Program-made: the position numbers and the translations under genes | The notes under the pieces: generated by a model | The model's input: the letters and a program-made list of their open reading frames with translations, nothing else | What the model was told of the DNA's origin: nothing | The model's database searches: none | Part shown: one piece after another, positions 34,843 through 44,241 of the stretch | Numbering within the stretch: position 1 is the stretch's first letter | Layout of the letters: each line of letters begins with the position of its first letter | Source: Sphingomonas natans | Lineage (GTDB): Bacteria; Pseudomonadota; Alphaproteobacteria; Sphingomonadales; Sphingomonadaceae | Length of the DNA stretch: 64,000 nucleotides | NCBI RefSeq assembly: GCF_030546695.1 | Contig: NZ_JAUOTP010000007.1 | Location: 62,001-126,000 of the forward strand | Reading direction: 5' to 3'

Positions 34843-36171
34843 CTAAGCCGGCACGCCGAACAGGTCGTGCTCGTCGGCATCCTCGATCTCGACCTGGACG
34901 ATGTCGCCGGGCGCGAGGTGGCCCGCGTCGCGCAGGTGGACCTGGCCGTCTATCTCGGGCGCGTCGGCCTGGGAGCGGCCCGTCGCGCCGTCGCCGCCGA
35001 CCTCGTCGATGATGACGGGGAGGATCCGGCCGACCTTGGCGTCGAGCTTTTCGGCCGAGATGCGCGCCGTGAGCTCCATCAGGCGCGCATAGCGCTCTTC
35101 CTTGATCTCCTCGGGCACGTGGTTGGGCAGATCGTTGGCGGCGGCGCCCTCGACGGGCTCGAAGCGGAACGCGCCGACGCGATCGAGCCGGGCCTCTTCC
35201 AGCCACTGGAGGAGATAATCGAAATCGGCCTCGGTCTCGCCCGGAAAGCCGACGACGAAGGTCGAGCGGATCGCGATGTCGGGGGCGATGTCGCGCCAGC
35301 GGGCGATCCGCTCGAGCACCTTGGCTTCGTTGGCGGGGCGCTTCATCGCCTTCAGCACGCTGGGCGCGGCATGCTGGAACGGGATATCGAGATAGGGGAG
35401 GACCAGCCCCTCGGCCATCAGCGGGATCACCCGATCGACGTGCGGGTAAGGATAGACGTAGTGGAGCCGGACCCACGCACCGAGCTGGCCCAAGTGGCGG
35501 GCGAGATCGGTCATGTCGGAGCGGATCTCGCCACCGCCTTTCAGCGGATAGGAAGCGTGGCGCAGATCGAGCCCGTAGGCGGATGTGTCCTGGCTGATGA
35601 CGAGCAATTCGCGCGTGCCCGCGGCGACGAGCTTCTCGGCCTCGCGCAGGATCGCATCGGGGCGGCGGCTGACGAGATCGCCGCGGAGCGCCGGGATGAT
35701 GCAGAAGCTGCAGCGATGATTGCAGCCCTCGGAAATCTTCAGATAGCTGTAATGGCGCGGCGTGAGCTTCAGATCGCGCTCGGGCACCAGATCGAGATAG
35801 GCCGAGGGCGCGATCGGGGCAGCCTCGTGGACCGCGCCGACGACCTGCTCATACTGGTGCGCGCCGGTGACGGCGAGGACGCTCGGGAAGCGCGCGCGGA
35901 TCGTCTCGGCTTCCTTGCCCATGCAGCCGGTGACGATGACGCGGCCATTCTCGGCGATCGCCTCGCCGATCGCGTCGAGGCTCTCCTCCTTGGCGGAATC
36001 GAGGAAGCCGCAGGTGTTGACGAGCACGATGTCGGCGCCGGCATAGTCGGGCGACATGGCATAGCCGTCGGCGCGCAGCTTGGTCAGGATCCGCTCGCTA
36101 TCGACGAGGTTCTTCGGACAGCCGAGCGAGACCATGCCCACTTTCGGGCGCTCTGGAAGTATCGTTGCCAT
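34843..36171 (-). CDS. rimO: ribosomal protein S12 methylthiotransferase
   Basis: Radical SAM enzyme that adds a methylthio group to Asp of S12. 442 residues: the N-terminal MTTase domain has Cys 18, Cys 54 and Cys 83 for the auxiliary cluster; the radical SAM cluster is CNHRCSFC at 150-157; a TRAM domain ends the protein. RimO rather than MiaB is indicated by the [15 protein letters not shown] opening. Confidence 0.95.
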   Translation of the reverse strand: MATILPERPKVGMVSLGCPKNLVDSERILTKLRADGYAMSPDYAGADIVLVNTCGFLDSAKEESLDAIGEAIAENGRVIVTGCMGKEAETIRARFPSVLAVTGAHQYEQVVGAVHEAAPIAPSAYLDLVPERDLKLTPRHYSYLKISEGCNHRCSFCIIPALRGDLVSRRPDAILREAEKLVAAGTRELLVISQDTSAYGLDLRHASYPLKGGGEIRSDMTDLARHLGQLGAWVRLHYVYPYPHVDRVIPLMAEGLVLPYLDIPFQHAAPSVLKAMKRPANEAKVLERIARWRDIAPDIAIRSTFVVGFPGETEADFDYLLQWLEEARLDRVGAFRFEPVEGAAANDLPNHVPEEIKEERYARLMELTARISAEKLDAKVGRILPVIIDEVGGDGATGRSQADAPEIDGQVHLRDAGHLAPGDIVQVEIEDADEHDLFGVPA

Positions 36172-36229
36172 GGGAGGCAGGCCACATAGGCGATCGCACC
36201 CGATTTTGCGAGGGCGGGATTCGGGCGGT

Positions 36230-36320
36230 TGCTATCGGGTGAGCGCCTCGTTGGATGGCGACCACCCCCAACCAGCGCGGGCGCTGTTCACCTAATGCTC
36301 TTTCAGGGAGGGCGGAAGAA
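36230..36320. repeat. decayed family C repeat (rimO-NlpD spacer)
   Basis: Contains GATGGCGACCACCCCCAACC and TTTCAGGGAGGG, fragments matching family C, but lacks the left arm. It lies between the NlpD-like stop and rimO start. Confidence 0.45.
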
Positions 36321-36339
36321 AGGCGGCTCTCTCCCGCGT

Positions 36340-37311
36340 CTAGCTCCTCCCCGGCAGCCAGCTCAGCGGGTTGACGGGTTTTCTCCCGTCGCGGATCTCG
36401 AAGTGGAGCTGGGGTTCGCGGGCCGAGCCGGTCGCGCCGGCCTTCGCGATCGGCTGGCCCTGCTTGACCGCCTGGCCGCGCGTCACGAGCAGCGAATCGG
36501 CGTGGCCATAAGCGGTGAGCCAGCCATTGCCGTGGCGGATCAGGACGAGCTTGCCGAAGGCGGCGAGATCGCCGGCATACGCGACGACGCCGTCGGCCGC
36601 GGCGCGGACCGTCTCGCCCATCCTCGCGCGGATGTTGACGCCGTCGTTGCGCGCGCCGCTCGCCTGCAGGCCGTAGCGGCGCAGGATGTCGCCCGTCAGC
36701 GGCCAGGCGAAGCGGCCGGAGAAAGCGGCGGCGGGTTCGGCCACGGCGACGCTCGCGGGCACCGGGCGGGCGGCGGTCTTCACCGGCGCTGCCGGCTTTG
36801 CTTTGGGGGCGAGCGCAGGTTCGTTGCCGGTGACGAGATCGTCGATGTCGATGCGGAACGCCTTCGCGCGCTCCTCCATCGACATGCCCGCCACTTCGCG
36901 CGTGCTCGGGATCAGCAAGCGCTCGCCCGCGCGCAGGGTGAAGGGCTCTTCCAGATGGTTGAGCTCGGCAATGCGGTTCCAGTCGACGCCGTAGGCGCGG
37001 CCGATGGCGATGCCGCGCTCGCCCTTCTGGACGAGATGGTAGCGGCCGGCGGGGATCTTGAGCTTCTGGCCGGGGCGGACGACGAAAGGCGCCTCCAGCC
37101 GGTTGGCTTGCGCGATCGCGTCGCTGCCCGCGCCCGTCTTCGCGATGATCCGCGAGAGCGTGTCGCCCGGCTGGACGACATAGGTCTGCGCCTTGACCTC
37201 GATCGCGCCGGGGATGGCGGGCGGGGTCGCGTCCGCAGGCGGAGAGGGAGGCGGGGCGGGGGCGGCAGCCGTCAGCAGCAGGAGTGCGACGAAGGCGGCC
37301 GCGCCCCTCAC
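36340..37311 (-). CDS. NlpD/DipM-like protein: two LysM domains and a degenerate LytM (M23) domain
   Basis: A 323-residue periplasmic protein with signal-like segment AAAFVALLLLTAAAPAPP, LysM repeats (TYVVQPGDTLSRIIAKTG and YHLVQKGERGIAIGRAYG), and a C-terminal LytM fold. The metal ligands are lost: NDGVNIRAR replaces HxxxD and PQLHFEIR replaces HxH, as in NlpD/EnvC, which activate amidases instead of cutting. Starts with GTG that overlaps the surE stop (GTGA). The surE-nlpD order is also known from enterobacteria. Likely a cell-division amidase activator. Confidence 0.85.
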   Translation of the reverse strand: MRGAAAFVALLLLTAAAPAPPPSPPADATPPAIPGAIEVKAQTYVVQPGDTLSRIIAKTGAGSDAIAQANRLEAPFVVRPGQKLKIPAGRYHLVQKGERGIAIGRAYGVDWNRIAELNHLEEPFTLRAGERLLIPSTREVAGMSMEERAKAFRIDIDDLVTGNEPALAPKAKPAAPVKTAARPVPASVAVAEPAAAFSGRFAWPLTGDILRRYGLQASGARNDGVNIRARMGETVRAAADGVVAYAGDLAAFGKLVLIRHGNGWLTAYGHADSLLVTRGQAVKQGQPIAKAGATGSAREPQLHFEIRDGRKPVNPLSWLPGRS

Positions 37312-38072
37312 CCGAAGCGCGCTTCCAGCGCCGCCTTGGACGGATCGTGCGTCATGTCGAGGTGGAGCGGGGTCACCGTCACATAGTTTTGCGCCGAGGC
37401 TTCGAGATCGGTGTCGGCATCGACCGTCTTGGGCACACTGCCATGGTGCATCCACCAATAAGGATAGCCGCGCGGGTCCACGCCATGCTCGAGCTTCGGG
37501 CTCGACCAGTCGCGCAAGCCCTGGCGGACGACCTTGATGCCCCGGACCTCGTCCGACGGCGCGGGCGGGAAATTGACGTTGATCAGCGTGCGCGGCGCCC
37601 AGTCCATGCCGATCAGTTTTTCGAGCACCTTGGCGCACCAGCCCTCGGCCGCCTCGAACGTGACCGAATCGCCCATGCCACGGCGCGGATAGATCTGGCT
37701 GAGCGCGATCGCCGGGATGCCGGCGAGCGCGGCCTCCTGCGCAGCGGCAACGGTGCCCGAATAGCTGACGTCCTCGGCGAGATTGGCGCCGCGGTTGATG
37801 CCGGAGAGGACGAGATCGGGAGGTGAGTCTTTCATCACCTCGCCCAGCGCCATGATCACCGCATCGGTCGGCGTGCCGACGACGGCGTGGTGGCGCGCAT
37901 CGTAGCTGCGCATCCGTAGCGGCGCGGTAATCGTCAGCGAGCGGCCCTTGCCCGATTGCTCCTCGGCGGGGGCGACGACGGTGACGTCGCTCGTGAAGCT
38001 CAGGGCGATCCGCTCGAGCAACAGGATGCCGTTCGCGCCCAATCCGTCGTCATTGGTGACGAGGATCCGCAT
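37308..38072 (-). CDS. surE: 5'-nucleotidase SurE
   Basis: Metal-dependent nucleoside monophosphate phosphatase of survival and stationary-phase fame; 254 residues. [15 protein letters not shown] holds the DD metal pair, and VLSGINRGANLAEDVSYSGTV the other site residues. The ATG overlaps the serS stop by one base (TGATG). Middle gene of serS-surE-NlpD-like. Confidence 0.96.
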   Translation of the reverse strand: MRILVTNDDGLGANGILLLERIALSFTSDVTVVAPAEEQSGKGRSLTITAPLRMRSYDARHHAVVGTPTDAVIMALGEVMKDSPPDLVLSGINRGANLAEDVSYSGTVAAAQEAALAGIPAIALSQIYPRRGMGDSVTFEAAEGWCAKVLEKLIGMDWAPRTLINVNFPPAPSDEVRGIKVVRQGLRDWSSPKLEHGVDPRGYPYWWMHHGSVPKTVDADTDLEASAQNYVTVTPLHLDMTHDPSKAALEARFG

Positions 38073-39349
38073 CAGGCTGGGGTCAGCCGCTCGACGCCCG
38101 CCATATAGGGACGCAGCACGGCAGGGACGGTGACCGAACCGTCCGCCTCCTGGTAATTTTCCAGCACCGCGACGAGCGTGCGGCCGACGGCGAGGCCCGA
38201 GCCGTTGAGCGTGTGGACGAAAGCCGTATTCTTCTCGCCCTCGGGGCGGAAGCGCGCGTCCATGCGGCGGCCCTGGAAATCGCCGCAATTCGAGCAACTG
38301 GAGATCTCGCGATAGCATTGCTGGCCGGGCAGCCAGACTTCGAGATCGTAGGTCTTGCGCGCGCCGAAACCCATGTCGCCCGCGCAGAGCAGCATCCGCC
38401 GATAGGGCAGCTCCAGCGCCTCGAGGATGCCCTCGGCGGCGCGGGTCATGCGCTCATGTTCGGTCTCGGATTCGTCGGGGCGCGCGATCGTGACCAGTTC
38501 GACCTTCTCGAACTGGTGCTGACGGATGAAGCCGCGCGTGTCGCGTCCAGCGGAGCCCGCCTCCGAGCGGAAGCAGGCGGTGAGCGCGGTCAGACGCATC
38601 GGCAGCGCGCCGGCGGCGAGGATCTGCTCGCGCACCAGGCTCGTCAGGCTGACCTCGGCGGTGGGGATCAGCCAGCGCCCGTCGCTGGTGCGAAAACTGT
38701 CCTCCGCGAATTTCGGCAGCTTGTCGGTGCCGTACATCGCTTCGTCGCGGACGAGCAGCGGCGGCCACGTCTCGGAATAGCCGTTTCGCTCGGTCTGCGT
38801 GTCGAGCATGAACTGGCCGAGCGCGCGATGGAGGCGCGCCATATGTCCGCGCAACACGGTGAACCGTGCGCCGGCGATGAGCGCGCCGGCCTCGAAATCC
38901 ACGCCAAGCGGCGGGCCGAGATCGGCATGGTCTTTGGCCGCGAAATTGAACGCGCGCGGCGTGCCCCAGCGTTTCTGCTCGACGTTACCATGCTCGTCCT
39001 CGCCCTCCGGCACGTCGGCGGCGGGCAGGTTCGGCAGCACGGCGAGCGCCGCGTCGAGCTCGGCCTGCGCGTGGCCGCTCTCGTGATCGAGCGCGGCGGT
39101 GCGGTCCTTGATCTTGGCGACCTCGGCCATGAGCGCGGCGGCGGTGGCCTCGTCCTTCTGCGCCTTCGCCTGGCCGATCGCCTTGGAGGCTTCGTTGCGG
39201 CGCGCCTGGAGCGTCTGGACCTCGGTCAGCAGCGCACGGCGGCGCTCGTCGAGGAGGAGGAGGCCGGCCGCGGTCGGGCCGATGCCACGGCGCGCCAGGC
39301 CGTGATCGAAGGCCGCCGGATCGTCGCGAATGGCGCGTATGTCGTGCAT
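38072..39349 (-). CDS. serS: seryl-tRNA synthetase
   Basis: Class II synthetase that charges tRNA-Ser; 425 residues. Residues 1-110 form the tRNA-binding coiled coil ([17 protein letters not shown]...); motif 2 is [20 protein letters not shown] and motif 3 [18 protein letters not shown]. The frame is open to 39595 but [18 protein letters not shown] at 39349 is the normal start. Confidence 0.97.
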   Translation of the reverse strand: MHDIRAIRDDPAAFDHGLARRGIGPTAAGLLLLDERRRALLTEVQTLQARRNEASKAIGQAKAQKDEATAAALMAEVAKIKDRTAALDHESGHAQAELDAALAVLPNLPAADVPEGEDEHGNVEQKRWGTPRAFNFAAKDHADLGPPLGVDFEAGALIAGARFTVLRGHMARLHRALGQFMLDTQTERNGYSETWPPLLVRDEAMYGTDKLPKFAEDSFRTSDGRWLIPTAEVSLTSLVREQILAAGALPMRLTALTACFRSEAGSAGRDTRGFIRQHQFEKVELVTIARPDESETEHERMTRAAEGILEALELPYRRMLLCAGDMGFGARKTYDLEVWLPGQQCYREISSCSNCGDFQGRRMDARFRPEGEKNTAFVHTLNGSGLAVGRTLVAVLENYQEADGSVTVPAVLRPYMAGVERLTPA

Positions 39350-39674
39350 CGCGCGGCTATGGCCGGGGGAGGGGGTGTCACGCAAGCCTCGGACCGGCGC
39401 GCGCGCTCGCGGGTGCGCCGGCCGGCCCCGTCCGCGGGCCCGTCGCCTCGTCCGGAAGGTCGCGGCAGGTTGATCGTTGGTCAGGAGAGGCGGCAGACAG
39501 ACGCGACGTCGGCAGAATGAACGAAATACGGCCGACAGAAGAGCAACATAGCATTGCCGACCGACGAATTCAGGGCTTGGTCCTCCCGTCGACACGGTTC
39601 GTCGTGGTCAGACTCTCGGGAACCGTCGCGCGACCTTATCTGTTGCTCTGACGAAATCATCAGGAGACCCAGCC
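39350..39674. other. divergent spacer serS / exported protein
   Basis: 325 bases without a supported gene. It contains a GTCGGC...GCCGAC inverted pair at about 39509-39534 and a long GC-rich half near serS. No convincing sigma-70 promoter could be placed on either strand by eye; regulatory sites of both genes must lie here. Confidence 0.5.
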
Positions 39675-40238
39675 ATGTTCCGCAAGCTTATATTGATGTC
39701 GGGTGCCGCGCTCCTCGCCGCGCCGGCGCTCGCCCAGACCGCGGCCCCGGCCGATGCGACCGCGGCGCCCGCCGCAGCCGCGACTCCGGGTGCGGGCGTC
39801 GTCGCCGGCGCCAAGGTCGTCGATACGGCCGGCGCCGATGTCGGCACGATCGAATCGATCGCCAACGGCACTGCCGTGCTCTCGACCGGCGCCGCCAAGG
39901 TTTCGGTCCCCGCGACCTCGTTCGCCAAGGGGCCGACCGCGCTCGTGTTCGGCATGACGAAGGCCGATATCGAGGCGAAGGTCGCGCAGGCGACCTCGGC
40001 GCCGGTGGAGATCACGGTCGGCGCGGTCGTCAGCGATCCGTCGGGCGCCAAGGTCGGCACGGTCAAGGAAGTCGCGGCCGATGGCGTGACGGTCGCGTCC
40101 GAGACGGCGATGGCCAAGCTGCCCAAGGCGAGCTTCGCCAAGGGCGCCAGCGGCCTCGTCATCGCGATGACGCCGGCACAGTTCGATGCGGCGGCCAAGG
40201 CGGCCGGCGGCACCAAGCCGACGCCCAGCGCTTCCTGA
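39675..40238 (+). CDS. exported protein with two internal repeats (PRC-barrel-like)
   Basis: A 187-residue protein with signal peptide MFRKLILMSGAALLAAPALA. After an Ala/Pro linker come two related units, one at about 45-105 (GAKVVDTAGADVGTIESI...TSFAKGPTALVFGMTKADIE) and one at about 118-175 (GAVVSDPSGAKVGTVKEV...ASFAKGASGLVIAMTPAQFD). Each looks like a small PRC-barrel-type beta domain. Common in sphingomonads; role unknown. Confidence 0.7.
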   Translation: MFRKLILMSGAALLAAPALAQTAAPADATAAPAAAATPGAGVVAGAKVVDTAGADVGTIESIANGTAVLSTGAAKVSVPATSFAKGPTALVFGMTKADIEAKVAQATSAPVEITVGAVVSDPSGAKVGTVKEVAADGVTVASETAMAKLPKASFAKGASGLVIAMTPAQFDAAAKAAGGTKPTPSAS

Positions 40239-40259
40239 TCCAGACCCGACCAAAAGGCA

Positions 40260-40287
40260 GGGGCGTCGCAGGAAACTGCGGCGCCCC
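40260..40287 (+). terminator. strong GNRA hairpin after the exported repeat protein
   Basis: A 12-pair stem (GGGGCGTCGCAG with CTGCGGCGCCCC, one G-U) closed by a GAAA tetraloop, 22 bases after the stop codon. There is no T tract, so it may stabilise the mRNA or end transcription with help. Confidence 0.55.
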
Positions 40288-40303
40288 GCTCGATTCACGC
40301 CGC

Positions 40304-40332
40304 TTGTCGGCCCGCGAGCCGATGTCTATAGG
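40304..40332 (+). promoter_or_regulatory. sigma-70-type promoter for dksA
   Basis: TTGTCG (40304-40309), 17-base spacer, TATAGG (40327-40332), followed by CGCCG. The argD promoter at 41860 has the same -10 region and spacing. The dksA start codon is 61 bases downstream. Confidence 0.55.
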
Positions 40333-40393
40333 CGCCGCTCGGGGACGGGGGACAGGCCGGGTTTACCCCGGTGTGTCGGTTTGGAAGAGCGGC

Positions 40394-40852
40394 ATGGCGA
40401 GTGTAGCGGGCGACGTGGACGGCCGGAACTCCGGCAACGATATCGATCTTCCGCGAGACTATCGGCCGTCGGCCGACGAGCCTTTCATGAATCCCCGACA
40501 GCAGGCCTATTTCCGCGCCAAGCTGCTCGACTGGAAGGAAGCGATCCTGCGCGAATCGCGCGAGACGCTCAACCAGCTGCAGGTGGAGCCGCTGCGCGAA
40601 CCCGACGTCACCGATCGCGCCTCGAGCGAGACCGACTGGTCGATCGAGCTGCGCACGCGCGATCGCCAGCGCAAGCTCATCTCGAAGATCGATGCCGCGC
40701 TGCGCCGGATCGACGAGGGCGAATATGGCTATTGCGAAGTGAGCGGCGAGCCGATCTCGCTCGCCCGGCTCGAGGCGCGGCCCGTCGCGACGATGACGGT
40801 GGAGGCGCAGGAGCGCCACGAGCGCCAGGAAAAGGTCTCGCGCGACGATTGA
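40394..40852 (+). CDS. dksA: RNA polymerase-binding transcription factor DksA
   Basis: Binds RNA polymerase in the secondary channel and works with ppGpp in stress control. 152 residues with the coiled coil and its tip DVTDRASSE, where Asp 74 and Ala 76 are conserved. The zinc-finger region keeps a single Cys (Cys 114, GYGYCEVSGEP-like context) instead of four, a pattern seen in alphaproteobacterial DksA. The frame is open back to 39554, but ATG 40394 is the family start. Confidence 0.93.
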   Translation: MASVAGDVDGRNSGNDIDLPRDYRPSADEPFMNPRQQAYFRAKLLDWKEAILRESRETLNQLQVEPLREPDVTDRASSETDWSIELRTRDRQRKLISKIDAALRRIDEGEYGYCEVSGEPISLARLEARPVATMTVEAQERHERQEKVSRDD

Positions 40853-40954
40853 ATCGCGTCGACTGATCGCGCGGGCGGATTCGTCGCCGCGACGTTAACC
40901 GGATTTCAGTTCCCTTGCCCTAACCCTCCCCAGACGTGGATCGAAGGGCATGAT

Positions 40955-41344
40955 GTGGACGCGCCAGTGAGTGGAGCAGACGCCGGAGGAGACGAGGAGG
41001 AGCGCTTCGCGCACCTTCGCGCCGCGCCGCGCGACAGCATGTTCCTGCTCGCGTCGATCCGGCGCGCCGGCGGGGCCGAGGTGCCGATCAAGGTCCGCAA
41101 TCTTTCGCAGGGCGGGATGATGGCCGAATGCGCGATCAGCTTCTCGCGCGAGGAGGCGATCCTGATCGAGCTGCGCGGGATCGGCGAGGTCAGCGGCCGC
41201 GTCGCCTGGACGGCGGGCGGCAAGATCGGCGTCGCCTTCGATCGCGAGATCGATCCCAAGCTTGCGCGCAAGCCCGTCACGGGCAATCCCCAGCCGCAGT
41301 TGGTCAAGGCCTCCAAATCGATGTGGCGGCCCGGCCTGCGCTGA
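40955..41344 (+). CDS. PilZ domain protein
   Basis: A 129-residue protein with a PilZ-type core: RDSMFLLASIRRAGG, then VRNLSQGGMMAECAI and GRVAWTAGGKIGVAFD. PilZ domains bind cyclic-di-GMP, but the usual RxxxR start is only partly present (RAAPRDSM), so binding is uncertain. It starts with GTG at 40955. No partner domain. Confidence 0.8.
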   Translation: MDAPVSGADAGGDEEERFAHLRAAPRDSMFLLASIRRAGGAEVPIKVRNLSQGGMMAECAISFSREEAILIELRGIGEVSGRVAWTAGGKIGVAFDREIDPKLARKPVTGNPQPQLVKASKSMWRPGLR

Positions 41345-41385
41345 GCGGGGCGGAACGCTCGCGCGGTTCGCGCGCTTGGGGGGGC

Positions 41386-41847
41386 ATGGAAAAGACAGAT
41401 TTCTCGCGCGCCGCCGGTCTTGCCGGCCTCGGTCTTGCCGCCGGCCTTGCCGGGGCACTGCTCATGTCGCTCAGCCAAAGGGCCGAAATGGCGATCACCG
41501 ATCGCGCGCCCTCGGCGACGCCGACAAAGGCGGTCGAGACGCTCGCGAGCATCGATTTGCCCGAATCGGACGAGCAGGCGCTGTCGACTCCCGTGCACCT
41601 CGCTTTCGGGACCGCGCTGGGCCTCGGCCTCGCGGCGATGGCGAAGCTGCCCGAGCCGGCGCGCGGCGGTTTGTTCTTCGCAGGCGCGTGGAGCGCGGGC
41701 AATGCGCTCGTCACCGGGCTCGGTCTGTCCGATCCGCCGACCAAGTGGGACGCGAAGAAGCTCGCGATCGATCTCGGCCATCACGCCGTCTATGCCGCGG
41801 GCGCGGCGGCGGCCTTCTTCGGGCTGCGTCGGCTGGCGCGACTCTAG
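41386..41847 (+). CDS. hypothetical membrane protein
   Basis: 153 residues, starting MEKTDFSRAAGLAGLGLAAG. Hydrophobic segments near 8-28, 68-85, 93-112 and 135-150 suggest four helices, with a polar insert (LASIDLPESDEQALSTP). Upstream in-frame codons belong to the shifted PilZ region. No family recognised. A terminator-like hairpin follows. Confidence 0.6.
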   Translation: MEKTDFSRAAGLAGLGLAAGLAGALLMSLSQRAEMAITDRAPSATPTKAVETLASIDLPESDEQALSTPVHLAFGTALGLGLAAMAKLPEPARGGLFFAGAWSAGNALVTGLGLSDPPTKWDAKKLAIDLGHHAVYAAGAAAAFFGLRRLARL

Positions 41848-41859
41848 CCATAGCAATGA

Positions 41860-41888
41860 TTGCGTGACGGCGCGGCGCTCTTTATAGG
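41860..41888 (+). promoter_or_regulatory. sigma-70-type promoter for argD
   Basis: TTGCGT (41860-41865), 17-base spacer, TATAGG (41883-41888). The transcript would begin near 41895, inside the terminator-like hairpin next listed, about 75 bases before argD. Confidence 0.55.
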
Positions 41889-41891
41889 CGC

Positions 41892-41937
41892 CGGCTCCGG
41901 CGGCCCGATGGGCCGCCTTTTGTCGTTTCCGGAGCCG
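41892..41937 (+). promoter_or_regulatory. argD leader: terminator-like hairpin inside an outer stem
   Basis: The inner stem GGCGGCCC/GGGCCGCC (41899-41917) is followed by TTTTG. An outer stem CGGCTCCGG (41892-41900) pairs perfectly with CCGGAGCCG (41929-41937) and shares two bases with the inner one. It could be the terminator of the gene upstream or an attenuator on argD. Confidence 0.45.
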
Positions 41938-41969
41938 TTTCCGCCTTTTCGCTGTCAGGAGTAACCGTC

Positions 41970-43166
41970 ATGCCGATCACGCCGCTGATGCCCGTCTACC
42001 CGCGGTGCGACGTGCGTCCGGTGCGCGGCGAAGGCGCCTATCTGTATGGCGAGCGCGGCGAGCGCTATCTCGACATGGCGGCGGGCATCGCGGTCAACGT
42101 CCTCGGGCACGGCCATCCGGCGGTGGTCAAGGCGATCAGCGAGCAGGCGGCGACGCTGATGCACGTCTCGAACATCTACGGCATGCCGCTCGGCGAGACA
42201 TTCGCGGCGGCCCTGCTCGCCAAGACGTTCGCCGACACGCTGTTCTTCACCAATTCGGGCGCCGAGGCGGTCGAATGCGCGATCAAGACCGCGCGCCGCT
42301 ATCATTATGCCAACGGCAATCCCGAGCGGCACCGGATTATCACCTTCTCGAACGCCTTTCACGGGCGGACGCTGGGCGCGATCTCGGCGACCGACCAGCC
42401 GAAGATGCGCGACGGGTTCGAGCCGCTGCTGCCCGGCTTCACCGTGCTCAAGTTCAACGATCTCGAAGGCGCGAAGGCGGCGATCGGGCCGGATGCGGCC
42501 GGCTTCATGCTGGAGACGATCCAGGGCGAGGGCGGGATTCTTGCCGCCACGCCCGAATTCCTCACCGGACTGCGCGCTCTGTGCGACGAGCATGGCTTGC
42601 TGCTGATTCTCGACGAGGTCCAGTGCGGCTATGCGCGCACCGGCCGCTTCTTCGCCTACGAGCAATATGGGATCACGCCCGACATCATGGCGGTCGCCAA
42701 GGGCATCGGCGCGGGCTTCCCGCTCGGCGCCTGCCTCGCCACCGAGGAAGCCGCCAAGGGCATGACCTTCGGTACGCACGGCTCCACCTATGGCGGCAAT
42801 CCGCTGGCGATGGCGGTGGGGCAGGCGGTGCTCGACATCGTCGGCACCGACGAATTCCTCGCGCAGGTGCGGGCGACGGGCGATCGTCTGCGCGGCGCGC
42901 TCGAGCAATTGCTCCCGAACCATGATCATGTCTTCCAGGAGGTGCGTGGGATCGGGCTGATGCTGGGCATCAAGCTGAAGCCGGGCGCCGAGGCGCGCAG
43001 CTTCGTCGCGCATCTGCGCGACGAACATGGCCTGCTGACGGTGGCGGGCGGCGACAATGTCGTCCGCATCCTGCCGCCGCTCAACATCGACGACAGCCAT
43101 ATCGCCGAATGTATCGAGAAGCTTTCCGCGGCCGCGCGGAGCTTCGCGGTGGCGGAGGCGGCGTAG
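41970..43166 (+). CDS. argD: acetylornithine aminotransferase
   Basis: PLP enzyme of arginine synthesis; 398 residues. FFTNSGAEAVECAIKTARRY binds the cofactor phosphate, LILDEVQCGYARTG contains the ring Asp, and the Schiff-base lysine is residue 244 in VAKGIGAGFPLGA. SD AGGAG precedes the ATG. It lies upstream of argF with a family B repeat between them. Confidence 0.95.
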   Translation: MPITPLMPVYPRCDVRPVRGEGAYLYGERGERYLDMAAGIAVNVLGHGHPAVVKAISEQAATLMHVSNIYGMPLGETFAAALLAKTFADTLFFTNSGAEAVECAIKTARRYHYANGNPERHRIITFSNAFHGRTLGAISATDQPKMRDGFEPLLPGFTVLKFNDLEGAKAAIGPDAAGFMLETIQGEGGILAATPEFLTGLRALCDEHGLLLILDEVQCGYARTGRFFAYEQYGITPDIMAVAKGIGAGFPLGACLATEEAAKGMTFGTHGSTYGGNPLAMAVGQAVLDIVGTDEFLAQVRATGDRLRGALEQLLPNHDHVFQEVRGIGLMLGIKLKPGAEARSFVAHLRDEHGLLTVAGGDNVVRILPPLNIDDSHIAECIEKLSAAARSFAVAEAA

Positions 43167-43183
43167 CAACAAGGCCATTCACT

Positions 43184-43284
43184 CCGTTCGGTTCGAGCAG
43201 CTTCGAGCCTGCCGAGAAGCGACCGTCGAGAACTCTTCTCGACGGCGATCTCGACAAGCTCGATCTCTGCTCGAAGCAAACGGG
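43184..43284. repeat. family B palindromic repeat (argD-argF spacer)
   Basis: CCGTTCGGTTCGAGCAGCTT at the left and GCTCGAAGCAAACGGGG at the right; very similar to the copy at 28114. It fills nearly all of the argD-argF gap and lies within the presumed transcript. Confidence 0.8.
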
Positions 43285-43301
43285 GAGGGGAAAGTGAGAG
43301 C

Positions 43302-44231
43302 ATGACCCGTTCCTTCCTCGATCTTGCCGATGCCGGCCCGGATGGCCTGCGCGCGATGCTGGCCGAGGCGCAGCGGCGCAAGGAGGCGCGCGTCGGCTGG
43401 CCGAAGGGGAAGGTCGATGCGGATGCGCCGCTCGCGGGCCACACGCTGGCGATGATCTTCGAGAAGAACAGCACGCGCACGCGCGTCTCGTTCGACATGG
43501 CGATGCGCCAGCTGGGTGGCTCGACGATCATCATGGAGGCGGGATCGACCCAGCTCGGCCGCGGCGAGACCGTGTCCGACACCGCCAAGGTGCTGTCGCG
43601 CTATATCGACGCGATCATGATCCGCACCGACGATCATGCCAAGGCGGTGGAACTCGCCGCCGAGGCGAGCGTGCCCGTCATCAACGGCCTGACCGACCGG
43701 AGCCATCCCTGCCAGATCATGGCCGATCTGCTGACCTTCATCGAGCGGCGCGGGCCGGTCGAGGGGAGCCGCTGGGCGTGGCTGGGCGACGGCAACAATG
43801 TGCTCCATTCGATCATCGAGGCGGGCAGCCTGCTCGGCTTCGACGTCGCCGCGGCGACGCCCGAGGGCTATGATCCCGATCCCGAGATCGTCGAGGCCGC
43901 GCGCCGCGTGGGCAACCGGCCGCCGATCCTGACCCGCGATCCGGACGAGGCGGTGGCGGGCGCAGATATCGTCGTCACCGATACGTGGATCTCGATGGGG
44001 CAGGACCATGCCGATCAGAAGCTGGCGGCGATGGGCCCCTATCAGGTGACCGAGCAGCTGATGCAGGGCGCCAAGGCGGACGGGCTGTTCCTCCACTGCC
44101 TGCCCGCGCATCGCGGCGAGGAGGTGGCCGACAGCGTCATCGACGGGCCGCGCTCGGCGATCTGGGACGAAGCGGAGAACCGGCTGCACGCGCAGAAGGC
44201 GATCCTGTTGTGGTGCTTCGGGAAGATCTGA
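43302..44231 (+). CDS. argF: ornithine carbamoyltransferase
   Basis: Makes citrulline from ornithine and carbamoyl phosphate. 309 residues: carbamoyl phosphate site STRTR at 57-61 ([18 protein letters not shown]), ornithine site near [13 protein letters not shown]. Trimeric and cytoplasmic. Confidence 0.97.
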   Translation: MTRSFLDLADAGPDGLRAMLAEAQRRKEARVGWPKGKVDADAPLAGHTLAMIFEKNSTRTRVSFDMAMRQLGGSTIIMEAGSTQLGRGETVSDTAKVLSRYIDAIMIRTDDHAKAVELAAEASVPVINGLTDRSHPCQIMADLLTFIERRGPVEGSRWAWLGDGNNVLHSIIEAGSLLGFDVAAATPEGYDPDPEIVEAARRVGNRPPILTRDPDEAVAGADIVVTDTWISMGQDHADQKLAAMGPYQVTEQLMQGAKADGLFLHCLPAHRGEEVADSVIDGPRSAIWDEAENRLHAQKAILLWCFGKI

Positions 44232-44241
44232 GGGTGGCGGC

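Noticed and set aside
34336-36189. 617-codon plus-strand frame over the end of rplI and rimO
   Set aside because: Antisense to rimO and shifted relative to rplI; no motifs.
40260-40287. Possible riboswitch before dksA
   Set aside because: A simple 12-pair GAAA hairpin lying upstream of the dksA promoter, so it belongs to the preceding gene's end.
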